DNA from: Phallusia mammillata
Lineage: Eukaryota > Chordata > Ascidiacea > Phlebobranchia > Ascidiidae
Assembly: GCA_003260075.1 (NCBI GenBank)
Contig: QLIY01000074.1
Location: 115,951-179,950 of the forward strand
Length of the DNA stretch: 64,000 nt
Direction: 5' to 3'
The position numbers were made by a program, and so were the translations under genes. The notes under the pieces were generated by a model. That model made no database searches and was not told the origin of the DNA. It saw only the letters and a list, made by a program, of their open reading frames with translations. Below, one piece after another: positions 34,202 through 44,900 of this stretch; positions within the stretch are counted from its first letter, which is position 1, and every line of letters begins with the position of its first letter.

Positions 34202-35109
34202 GTAAGTTTATCTAAATTTTGAATTAATATTGTGTGTGTCATGTGATTAATAGTTAACTTAATTCAACAACGCCGATTTGCAATTTGGAAATATTATGTT
34301 AAAAGAAACAAATTCAATTTGCGTTACAAGACATTCTTATGTATTTGAGTTTTTGATAAGTTGTTTTACATTCTATTTAATTTAAAAATAAACAACAATA
34401 ACCATGTGACAGTATTAATTTTATGGAAACTGTGGAAAGGCAATTATATCTCCTTCCTTTTCTACAAAGAAACTAACATATTTTTGTTTGTTTTGTACAT
34501 TTTCACTTTTAAAAAAGACCCCAGTGTTATTGACACTGAGGTGGATTAGAAAAAGATAGTAAGGTTTGTAGTGCATTAGTGAAAATTTTGAAATGAGCCT
34601 CTAAGCAACTTTAAATTATGTGTACACATAAATAACATTAAATCGGCAGTTTAATATAAAAACAACCCCGAAACCAAACAGAAGTGTATAAAACCCTAAA
34701 CCAAACAGAATAAACTATTGTACGCAGTATTTTCACAGAATATATACTTTACCAAATGTTTGTGGCATCTTCAGTTCCTGTGAGCGAAAAACACTCATAA
34801 AAAGCGATAAAATAGTAAAACAATAAAATAGTAAACAAGCTGTAGAGAACAATAATCACTGGAAAACTGCTACTGTAGGCATGATTTCACTTCAAACCAG
34901 ACTTTTTCATTAGTTTAACAACAACAACAGCACATACATTGCCACGACAAGCTTTTTTATGGCTCTCACTTGGCAAGCTTAGAAATGAAAATATATACAT
35001 GTTTCATGGTGTTAATTGGAATTTTGTGTCAAGATGCTTTTTGTAGTAGATCATAGTCACCAAACATAATTTTCATTTCTTTGCTTGCAGTGACAGCCAT
35101 TGTCTTTGA

Positions 35110-35133
35110 ATGGAGCCCAACTTGATGTTGTAA
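35110..35133 (+). promoter_or_regulatory. Seven-codon uORF ending on the main start codon
   Basis: ATG at 35110 opens a seven-codon frame whose TAA (35131-35133) overlaps the main ATG (35133-35135) as TAATG. This is the arrangement used for termination-coupled reinitiation in some mRNAs. It is seen directly in the sequence, provided that the acceptor at 35090 is used. Confidence 0.6.
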
Positions 35134-36503
35134 TGGAAAGCGATGGTGACGTTGCTCAAACTTCTTGCGACACCACAATTGATGAAGGATTTTACAGCTT
35201 CGATTGCTCTTTTAACTCTACCTCAAGCGAAAGTTTCGTGGATGTTACAAGCCTAACATCAACCAGTCATCAAAAACCAAACTTTAGAACAGTGGTACAT
35301 ACAAATAAACTGTTATCTGACTCTCAAGGGACGACAAAACTACTCAACATACCTAAACCTATTCTGTGTGGCATATCAAGTTTTCAAAGATTCAACATGC
35401 ATACCAATGCCCTAAAAGTCCGGACAAATCAGTTTCAAGAAGCTTCTGCTATCACAGTTAAAGTAGAAAGTTGTTCAGACGCGAAAGAAAACATCCCCAA
35501 AAAACTACCATGCCCAAACATACTAAAGCATAATCGTAAAGAGATAAGGAAAAACGAACCTCTAGTTTCACCAATAAAAACCTTGTCCTTTTCTCCCTCG
35601 AGATTTCTAAACACTAGTTCTGGGGATTTAGTAAGTGATGCATCTTCCTGTGGTGTAGTGAAAGAATTGTCGTTTGCATCTAGTTCAGTACTTGAATCTG
35701 AGGACAGTGGCATTGGTTGCTCATATACTACTGATCCACTATCACCGCCTTCCCTTACTTCCACACCAGTTTCATCTCGATCAAGAAGAAAAAGCTTCCA
35801 AAAACAATGTCCATGGTCACCAACTTTGTCCATTTCTCTTCATGACTCTGATGTTCCGTTTCAATCAACACCAAAAAGTTCAAAAACTGATGAAAACCAA
35901 GGAAATAAAACACCTTTGATTTGTAAATACCTCAATGAATCAACACCAAGGACTCCAACACCATTCAAATGCCCATCATCTATGGAAGAAGAAATTGAAT
36001 TAACAGAAGATTCAAAGCATTTTGATGACAGCTTTTTGTCCCCAGAAAGAGAACCATGTTTTAAGAAGCCTTCACCTGTTGGCCCTGACTGGCCTGCTCG
36101 TCGCTTCAGAACAATGAACAGAAAACGCTCACAGAAGACTGCCAGAAAAGCGCTAATGCTTGAGCAAGAGCCAACAGCAAACATACCCACTGATAGTTTA
36201 CTGGCTGAGCGGCTGCACAGATACAATGATCGTGTTTCGACCAATAACACAACTGCTGATATTGAGTACAGTGCACTGGTTGGCAATAAGACTATTGTTG
36301 AAAGACAGGTATCGCCTCGTGGGAAAAAATTGGTGTTTCGTACCAGACAACGGCGACAGTCTGACCAGAAATCTGGTCTGGATAAGCATTGGGTTGCTGT
36401 TGCCTGTGGTCATTCATTTGACCAGAAAGTGATGACAGAGGCTGCCAAGAGATGTTTGAGAAGAAACTCAAGCCATCATATCAACTATTTCAAAAAGTTG
36501 TAA
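35133..36503 (+). CDS. Unrecognised Ser/Pro-rich nuclear-type protein
   Basis: One exon from ATG 35133 to TAA 36501 encodes 456 aa. An acceptor (TTGCTTGCAG) lies at 35081-35090, so a 5' UTR intron is likely. I do not recognise the family. The protein is Ser/Thr-rich with many SP/TP sites (STPVSSRSRRKS, CPWSPTLS, ESTPRTPTPFKCPSS, LSPEREPC), as in CDK-regulated proteins. EDSGIGCSYT resembles a beta-TrCP-type DSG phosphodegron. The basic stretch ARRFRTMNRKRSQKTARK could be a nuclear localisation signal. The C-terminus (DKHWVAVACGHSFDQKVM to YFKKL) looks the most structured part. A cell-cycle or transcription role is a guess from these motifs. Codon use and the long uninterrupted frame make the CDS itself firm. 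Confidence 0.75.
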   Translation: MESDGDVAQTSCDTTIDEGFYSFDCSFNSTSSESFVDVTSLTSTSHQKPNFRTVVHTNKLLSDSQGTTKLLNIPKPILCGISSFQRFNMHTNALKVRTNQFQEASAITVKVESCSDAKENIPKKLPCPNILKHNRKEIRKNEPLVSPIKTLSFSPSRFLNTSSGDLVSDASSCGVVKELSFASSSVLESEDSGIGCSYTTDPLSPPSLTSTPVSSRSRRKSFQKQCPWSPTLSISLHDSDVPFQSTPKSSKTDENQGNKTPLICKYLNESTPRTPTPFKCPSSMEEEIELTEDSKHFDDSFLSPEREPCFKKPSPVGPDWPARRFRTMNRKRSQKTARKALMLEQEPTANIPTDSLLAERLHRYNDRVSTNNTTADIEYSALVGNKTIVERQVSPRGKKLVFRTRQRRQSDQKSGLDKHWVAVACGHSFDQKVMTEAAKRCLRRNSSHHINYFKKL

Positions 36504-36878
36504 ATTAACAGCACTTGACATAACTTGGACTAATAACATATCCTGCCAAACTGTAATTTTGCCAGATTTTCGCTGCCTTACATCTATAATTGCTGCCAGC
36601 ACATTAGCCTTTACATAGCTTTCTACAAGCACTTGAGTGCTCGCCTGCAATGCATTTTATTGACAAACTGTTTTGGTACCTACATGCACATTGTACATTT
36701 GTACTACATCCCTGTTTTTTGTGTCATTTCTTCTTCTTTTCCACTTTTGTTCGTTGGTTTGTTATTGTCTTTTGTCCTATTTATTCACTTTTTTTCTGCA
36801 TGTGTACAGGGTTGCAGAGTCAGAAAGGAAAAGGTCACACATTCACTATAAACTCCTGGGATTTCTATGACTTTAACC

Positions 36879-37056
36879 CAGTGGTGGGATTTAGCCGGTT
36901 TGCACCGGTTCTATAGAACCGTCTCATGAAATTTTATGAGATCAGCGAACTGGTTAGATATTACTTTTGTGACTATGACTTTCTGTAACAGAACCGGCTG
37001 AAAAATAAGACTTTTGTGATAGAACCGGTTGACAAAAAATTTGAATCCCACCACTG
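36879..37056 (+). mobile_element. Short hAT MITE with perfect 8-bp TSD
   Basis: Ends CAGTGGTGGGATT and AATCCCACCACTG form a perfect inverted repeat. The flanks CTTTAACC (36871-36878 and 37057-37064) are identical. The interior has four ACCGGTT/AACCGGT motifs. At 178 bp, it cannot encode a transposase. Confidence 0.9.
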
Positions 37057-38160
37057 CTTTAACCCCATTTTAGTTTCAAACTTTATTTAACAAGATAGTA
37101 AAAACTTTGCTATAAAATGGCCTGAAAGCAATGAAACATTGACCCTTGGAGCAGAATTACATACTTAGAACTCACATAAAAACTTCAATTCTGAAAATTC
37201 TGACATCTAGTAAGTTTGCCTTTAATGAAAATGTTTTTTCTTAGACTCTGTAACCTTGCATGTGTCATGTTGTTGACAGTATTATCGACACTTCACTTTT
37301 TTCTTAAACTTTTCACATTTCTCTTTCACTCAGACTGATATTTTAAACTGAAATGATTGTCTTGAAAGGAGAGCTTTGGGTAAGCTGTTCAATAGAGAAA
37401 TATGGGAATTCTGAATTGAAACCTCGTCTAGATTAAAATAATATCCCATTTGGACGACAATGACATTGTAAAACATTCTTTTATTTGTAATGGTCAAATG
37501 TATTTTTTAATTCTCTTTACACAAGGTGAAGTATTTCTATGGGTTACAGGAAAAAAAAACAGTGACGAAAAAAGAATTGCAAGAACCATAAGCAAAATTG
37601 TTTATACTCAAGAGAATTGTTCTTTACCACATAACCAATATTGTGTTTCCAAATCTGCATGGTGAAACACAACAGAAACAATGTGTGTGTTTTAAGTTCA
37701 CATCTGGTGGTGATTTCAAATGTTCTGCAAATCAAAATGAATATACCTGTAAACATTTCAACTTGTCACCTCTATTGAAACAACATTACTTAAACAGCCT
37801 TCAAGATTGTAGCATATTTAAAAAAAAAACTTACTTGAACAAATTAATCAAAACATTTCATAATTATCACACTTGTGTAGATGTGTCTGCATACAAAATT
37901 ACAAGTAAACTTTGTAACTTTGATTTAGTAGTAGTTTGTAAATGTGTGGTAATGGTCAAATGAGCTTGCTGTGAGTGTATTGCTTGATTGTTTTGTGGAT
38001 TAACACTAAAATAAAAGCAGCAATGTAAAGTTGTACCTAGAACCGGTTCGTTACTTTAACAGTTTACACCAGAAGAAAATACAATTTCAGTCAAATATAT
38101 AATTTAACAATGAAATAAGAAAATAAAATTTTAGAGAAGAATCTGGGTAATGGTATAGTT

Positions 38161-38375
38161 CAGTGGTTCTCAAACTTTTTTTGTTGCGACGCCCTGGACA
38201 AGTTTTTCTGGACTTGCGACGCACCAGCAAATAAAAGTTATGAGGAAACTTATTATTAAAGTTGTGTTTATTGATACAACAACAAAAAGCCGCGAAACGG
38301 AAAATATTCTGTGACGCCCTTGGAAAATTAAAACGACGCACCAGGGCGTCCCGATGCACAGTTTGAGAACCACTG
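38161..38375 (+). mobile_element. hAT MITE with perfect 8-bp TSD
   Basis: Starts CAGTGGTTCTCAAACT and ends AGTTTGAGAACCACTG. Identical flanks GTATAGTT at 38153-38160 and 38376-38383. The interior contains GACGCCCTGG, its inverse and CAACAACAAAAAGCC. Same family as 39876-40090 and 28759. Confidence 0.92.
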
Positions 38376-38655
38376 GTATAGTTATTTGAATTGTATGGGA
38401 ATCGTAAATCCCAAACATAGCCATTTATAAACAAAACTGCGTGGGTAAGTGCATTGTCCAGTTAATTGCATAAAAAGCTCGGCTATCTGATTATTTAATT
38501 GCCCATATTTCTATGTAATATATCCTAGTGGCGAAGATACATTAAACATATTGGATTTATAGATATAGATTTGCCCAAGTAAAAATATGTGAAAGAAAGT
38601 TAGCTAGCTTTGAAATGCTTGTTCGGTAATAACTAACTATCTTGTTATTTTTAAG

Positions 38656-41380
38656 CGAAAATCTGCCAAAGCGAAAGACAAGAAGCAGAAAAGAAAGGAG
38701 GTATTTTTGTTAGTGAAAACATTGCGATGTTGCATAAAGGTCAAATAAATGCAGAATTACCCTCTTAAAGTCAAAAAAAGAAATCATAAATTTTACTTTG
38801 CTAGTTGCTCAAATTAAAATATAACATCTTGGTGTTTTTTGCTTTTCTGTCAAATCATTAATTGTACAGCTTTGACAAACTTTGAAACTTATGTTTAAGC
38901 AAAAAAAAAATTAACATAAAGACAAAACATCAATGTAGCATATGTAATATTACTTTAAAAATAACTTGGTTTGAAACTAAATTTATAATAAAAGGCAATT
39001 CAAGCTGTTAAAACAGACTGAAACTTTGGTGCAGTACTATTATCATATATTTTCAAACCTATTTAGTACTTGTTGTCCACAAATGTTTATGATCTAATTT
39101 AGGAGTCAGAGAGAACTGATCGATATTGGAAACTAGTGGACGAGGCAGATCGTGTAAGTATTGAACCTTGAAGCTATTAAAGTGAAACCTTTTTTCCTTG
39201 GGGGTTTGACAATGCCTACAAGGCCTCCCAATGAGACCCAATGCTGAGCTGTCTGTTCTATTGCAATTTTGTAGGGTAATTTTTATTTTTTAACATGGGA
39301 AGTGGGTGACATCAATTTAGTTCAACCCATCCGGTTCCATTGGGTTGGGGCAATGTCACATAAGTTTTTTGCTCAGGAAAAACAAAAACGGCCCAGAGAG
39401 TATTAGAACCCACAGCAGCTGTTGCGCTAACCATCAGCATTATTAGTTGTGAAAAATCTATTTTTCAGTAAGATTCTAATTTCTTTTCTCAATTTGGTTT
39501 GCAGGTGGAAGATGTTTTGAAAGATTTTGTATCGTTTAAAAAATTCACAAGAAATGGTCTTAATTTGGATTTAGAATGTTTTACTTCCGCAAACTTGGAT
39601 CCTGATATTTTGAATTGGGCATTTCTACTCACAAAGGAAAACATGCAGAATCAGTAAGTATGCCTTAACTATCGTCACATGTGCTTAGTACATATTAAAT
39701 GCAAATTGCTTTTAAATTAAAATTGGTTATGAAATACAGGCTAATCAGGTTAATCCCATGACCAATTTATCTAGCTTTTTTATAGAATTAAGCTGGTTAT
39801 GCAATCCTAACAGTTTTTTTCCACCAATGGCTACATTTTAAATTTACATTCTCTATTTTGTTAAATAGATTATGTCAGTAGTTCTCAAACTGTGCGTCAC
39901 GACACCCTTGTGCGTCGTTTCAATTTTACAAGGGTGTCACAGAATAGTCCTGTTTCGTGGCTTTTTGTTGTTGTATCAATAAACACAACTTTAATAATCA
40001 GTTTCCTCATTAACTTTTATTTGCTGGTGCTTCGCAAGTCAAGAAAACTTTATCAGAGGCGTCACAACAAAAAAAGTGTGAGAACCACTGGATTATGTAA
40101 TTAACCAAATGTGTCTACACTACTTCTGTTCTCAATTTAGTAGATTATTTTTCTTTCTCTACATTTAATATTCTGTTGTACCATTTAGTAAATTACTAAC
40201 AATAAAATATGTTTTAGAATATGTCTTAAACAAGATAGAAAATTCAGAGTTTACCTGTTTTAAGGGTATTTTTCAACATGCCCAGTTTGAAGGTATTTTT
40301 GTTTGTTTAAGGTATGAAAGTAATTGGGGATGGAATGACAAGGAAAAACTAAAAGAATTGAAAGAAGATCGAATCAAGTTTTTGGTTGCTTTTGATGAAA
40401 ACAAAAAACCTGTTGCTTTCACCAGTTTTCGCTTTGATCTTGATTTTGGAGAACCTGTCGTATATTGGTAAGCAAACAAAAATGTTTGGGGCTGTATAGG
40501 GATAAAACCAATTTGTTTAGTGTCGTAATTTGAAAGTAGGCAATGAACATAACAGACAGATTTGATTAATTGCATCACAAACTTGCCAACCTTTTGGATT
40601 ATGCGATTAAAATGTTTCCAAACAACCGGATTTACTTATACTCAATATTTTTTGGGGAATAAATTTTGCATATTGTGTCATTTCCACAAATTTATTCCTG
40701 ATCAAACAGATAATTTTTGTATTTATTTTATACATATTCTTTTACCGTATTTTTTTCTGGCCATTGGGTAAAAAATAAATACTTTTTCTTTGACAACTTG
40801 TGCATTTCGGGTCTTCACAAAGGTACTAGTTTTAATGTAGTTATGTGTCAAGTTTCAAACAATTTGTGGCATAACTGTATCATTTAACTCTTGTTATAAA
40901 AATCTGCAGTTATGAGATACAGCTGATCAATTCAGTTCAGCGAAAGGGACTGGGAAAGTTTTTGATCCAAATTTTACATTTGTTTGCGATCAGGTAATTT
41001 TTTTTTCAAAATACATTAATTTATTTTTACAATATTTCTACAATCTCAAATTGACAGATACCAAATGCACAAAGTAGTTGCAACTGTTCTTCACACTAAC
41101 ACTGCATCAAGGAACTTTTTCATTGAAAAACTAAAGTGGGTTTTATTTATTTTGAACTTATTTTTGGGTTGGTCATTTATATAGTATTTTATATTAAAAA
41201 AATACTTTGTACAAAATATGCGGCAACTGTATGCTTATTGAAATTGTCTAACAGCATGATTTTTGTAATTTATAAATCACATTGACAGTTTTTCTTTTGT
41301 CCAGATATACCACTGATGATACTAGTCCATTGGATGAATGTTATGAAATTATCAGCAAATCAGTTACACAAAGAAACTGA
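38656..41380 (+). CDS. NAA40: N-alpha-acetyltransferase 40 (NatD), first exon not located
   Basis: Seven exons join in phase into 212 aa ending at TGA 41380: 38656-38700, 39103-39153, 39505-39653, 40312-40467, 40910-40993, 41058-41135 and 41305-41380. The sequence follows vertebrate NAA40 from its third residue: RKSAKAKDKKQKRKE, FKKFTRNGLNLDLEC, WAFLLTKENMQ, YESNWGWNDKEK, PVAFTSFRFDLD and CYEIQLINSVQRKGLGKFLIQIL. The last of these carries the R/Q-x-x-G-x-G/A acetyl-CoA loop. The enzyme acetylates the N-terminal Ser of histones H4 and H2A. The initiator exon, which in vertebrates supplies Met-Gly, is missing; the reading phase requires whole codons before 38656. A candidate is ATGCCG at 34196. 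Vertebrate C-terminal His/Cys-rich residues are absent. hAT and SINE elements occupy its introns. Confidence 0.94.
39290..39450 (-). mobile_element. tRNA-derived SINE in NAA40 intron
   Basis: On the minus strand it shows GGTTAGCGCAAC (box A-like) and GTGGGTTCTAATACTC (box B-like). It is related to 22675-22865. Confidence 0.5.
39876..40090 (+). mobile_element. hAT MITE with perfect 8-bp TSD
   Basis: Starts CAGTAGTTCTCAAACTG, ends GTGTGAGAACCACTG. Identical 8-bp flanks GATTATGT at 39868-39875 and 40091-40098. Interior about 80% alike to the reverse complement of 38161-38375. Located in NAA40 intron 3 of the modelled part. Confidence 0.92.
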
Positions 41381-41921
41381 ACATTTAGACTTAGTGTCTT
41401 TGGGAGTTGGATGAAATTACAAACATTGTTCTGATTTGTTTGGAAATTCCACAGTCATTGGCTCCCAAAATCATGAAAGGATAGCAGGACTTTTTCAAAT
41501 TGGGATAAATATGTGGTGTTTATTTTTTCAAAAGTAAATCTCAAAAAATAACAATGAAACAAAACTTACAATTATAAAACAAAACAGTGTAAATTAACAA
41601 TCTCAGGAATAAAAAAAACACAAAAGTGACTTTGATAAATAAAAATTGCACCTAAAATTAAAATAATTCACTGCAAGTATTAACATCTTTTTTTGTGCAA
41701 CAAACAATTGTATGTACTTTATTAAGTGCAGAAAATTGTTTTTAGTATATTGCAAATGTAACACAAAGTTGTTAAGAAAACTAACATCTCAAAAAACGCT
41801 ACTTTTGCTTGTAACAGGGCTTGCAAAATGGTCTTGAACTTAACATTTTACTCATTGTCTTTTTTCATTTTGGTCCACCACTTGATGTGTTATCCCAATG
41901 TTACTTTTTTTCAACTGTGTT
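41381..41921. other. Convergent 3' intergenic spacer, NAA40 / P450
   Basis: The 540-bp spacer between two converging stops is A-rich with several AATAAA-like sites on the + strand near 41634-41640 and must contain both 3' UTRs. No gene is seen. Confidence 0.5.
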
Positions 41922-44900
41922 CTATTTTAAGGCATAGGACCTTTTTTGTGGCACCTCAGTGTCAGTTTCATCTTGTGGCACCTCACTGTCACTTTGTATA
42001 TTTCCATTATTTCCAACATAGTAAGATTGTGCATCAGTCTTTAAAGCCCACTTTTCACTTTCCTCCAGTGGGATAAATTTAAATTGTGGCTTTTCACTGG
42101 GAAATGACACCAACCGGAATGCAACCTTGATTGATTTGTGGTGGTATTCAATATGGAAGTTTTGCAGAATAGCCGTCACTGCCATCTGCAACTCCTGCAT
42201 GGAAAACTTGCGACCAGGACACATTCGAACTCCAAGTCCAAAAGGGCCAGACATCACAAACCTGAAGCATTATTATGTTCAAGAAAGATTGTAGATGTTG
42301 CAAAGATGTCAAACAGTTTTAACTAACTCTTTTCTATTATTGTGTGGTGTTAGTTTCAACCCTTGTGCATGAAATAAAATGTTTGGCTTTTGCATTTTGG
42401 GTTTATTTGAATTTTGTTTCATTGAGCCAAGTGGCAAACAACTTAACTTGGTAAGCATAAAATTACTTTACAAGGTTTGTAACTGAATTACTGGTTTAGT
42501 TTCATAAATTTGTTACCTCTGCCCTTGTCTTTCTTTCACAGATCGATTTCTCAGCCACCGTTCTGGCAAAAATGTGTCTGGTTCATCAAAGTATTTGGGA
42601 TTTCTACTATTTACCATGTTTGAGGTATTAAGAACATGAGTGCCTGCAAAATGTGAAAAACTTAATGATTTCATTTGAATAGACAAGTGGTCAATGATGT
42701 CTCTATTAATCTGCAACTTTAACTAAAAATCTTGCAATTTTCCTTTAATTGCATAGTTGTGGTCTCTTAATTGGTTTAAATATAGAATTTATTGAATTTG
42801 TCACAAATTATCTTCTCCTATAATCCGTTGTGTAATGATCTGACTATATATATATATTTTTATATTTGTAATGGATCAGTAATTAATGCTTAATGCCTTA
42901 AAGGTTATATCTTGGCAGGTGTCTTAAAATAATTTTTAATCCCTATATCTTGCAGCATAATTATCTGATGCAAAAGTTGACTTGGTGTTAATTTAGGCAA
43001 GTTAAAACTTTTACCATTTAAGCAAAAATGGAGTGATTTTCTTTTGACACTGTCCATTTTTAGAACAAAATATTCATACAATTTATTACCTGCTGGAACC
43101 ACATGGCCAGACAACACAATATCTTCCGGATATCTCCGTGATAAGCTACTCACAAATGGGTACATGCGCTGTGTTTCCTTGATGCAAGCTTGCAGGTATT
43201 TTGCATTAGACAAATCCTGTTAAATACACAACTCCAAGTTTCAATAACTTAATTGAGAAACGGGAAAGCAATATAAATATTGCTGCCAGGCATAATATCA
43301 AGTTTATAGAGCTCTTCAGGCAAATATAATTTTGTTTCTGCGTCCTATAATACTGTGTTATTTACCCTGATGAAGATGACCTGTACAGAGCGTCGGGAAA
43401 GTCAGTATATTTAAGTAAAACATAAAATCACAAAATAATCTGTCATGATTTGATCAAATTTACCAGTTGGTGTGTTGTCATATTACTCATATATTTGGAA
43501 CATTATATGGTTGTTTTGTAATCGTTTAAAATAAATAATAAAACAAACTGGAAACACTACCAATATGCAAATGTTTTCTTGCTACAAATAATTAAAGTCA
43601 ACTGGAAAGTTGGCATTTGCAGGGCACTAATTCTGGTGTATGTAAATTACATGTTGGTTTAAATTTTTGTGGATTGTGTACCAAATTTTACTTGAATAAA
43701 TTAAAAGGAAGTCAATTAATTTAATTTGATGACATTGTTATCTGGGGAATGTTGAAACACCTTCAATAACTGGACAACATTTGTGTATTAGTGCCAAAGT
43801 TTTACACAATATGTCAACCAACGTGTCCAAATTTAAACATTAGCCTTTTTTGATAAACTATTTTTCTGTGAAGGCTGGATAAAATACTGTTTTAAGATGT
43901 TTACCTTTCCAGTAATTCGCCCACTTTCTGCCAATTCATAGATTTCTTTTCTTAAAATCTCCTGCTTTTCAGGGTTTGTAGCGAGTGCATAGAGCAGAAA
44001 CGCAACAGCGTTTGATGTTGTATCAATCCCAGCTACCAGGAACTCAGTCATAAGCATCAGTTTTTCCCTGAAATACAACACATACTTTTATACAATTGGT
44101 TGGTTTTATCAAAGAATATAGCTTTGTAAGTACCACATGTTATTGGTTTGCCTTGACATAAGATTGTATGTTAAAATATTCTTTTTAATGCCAGCAAAAT
44201 GGTTTGTGTACATTATGATGTTTTTGTCAGTATTTTGTATTGTTTTCAAAATTTCGTTGTCAACAGTAATAATTACAACAGTAAAAAATTATCTGCTTTA
44301 CAGAGTATTCTTAATTAAAACTTTTGTATCAGAGAAAAAATGAAGGGATATTTGGTTTACACTCAACATTTAAACTAGATGGCCTAAATGTGTATGGGGG
44401 GGGGGGACAACATTAAAAAATTATCTGCTTGCGTTATAGAGTATTCTTAATTAAAACTGTTGTATCAGAGAAAAAATGAAGGAATATTTGGTTTACACTC
44501 AACATTTAAACTAGATGGCCTAAATGTGTATTTTTTTCTGTATGTTATAACCTACTCTTTTAACAACTTGGAAGAATGCAGAATGCTCTCAAGATTTGTG
44601 AATTTTGAGTCTTTGTTCATGGTTCGGCATTCATCCAGGATTCTTACCATATGATACCGAGCTGCTTGTATTTGACCTTTGTGGCCTTCGTATAACCTCT
44701 AAAAACATTTTAGGGGAATAAATTTGTGTGTTTTTTATAATTATTGATTTAAGTTCTTGAAAAATATGTTGTATTATTGGTCTTTAAGATTTTGTAAAGA
44801 TAAATACATTTCGCTTGAAGATATTCGTGTTATTTTTAATCACTGTGCTATTATATTATCCTGATGACATTTATTACATAATAATACAGTGTTTCTATTT

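Larger units (their letters stand above)
36504..38655. other. Intergenic or intronic stretch before NAA40 exon 2
   Basis: No exon was recognised except what must be the missing NAA40 start. Two hAT elements (36879-37056, 38161-38375) occupy parts. Frames at 37450-37963 are AT-rich and lack recognisable motifs. Confidence 0.45.

Noticed and set aside
35100..35132. Starting the 456-aa protein at TTG 35100
   Set aside because: No ATG there; the first in-frame ATG is 35133, and an in-frame TGA lies at 35091 right after the acceptor.
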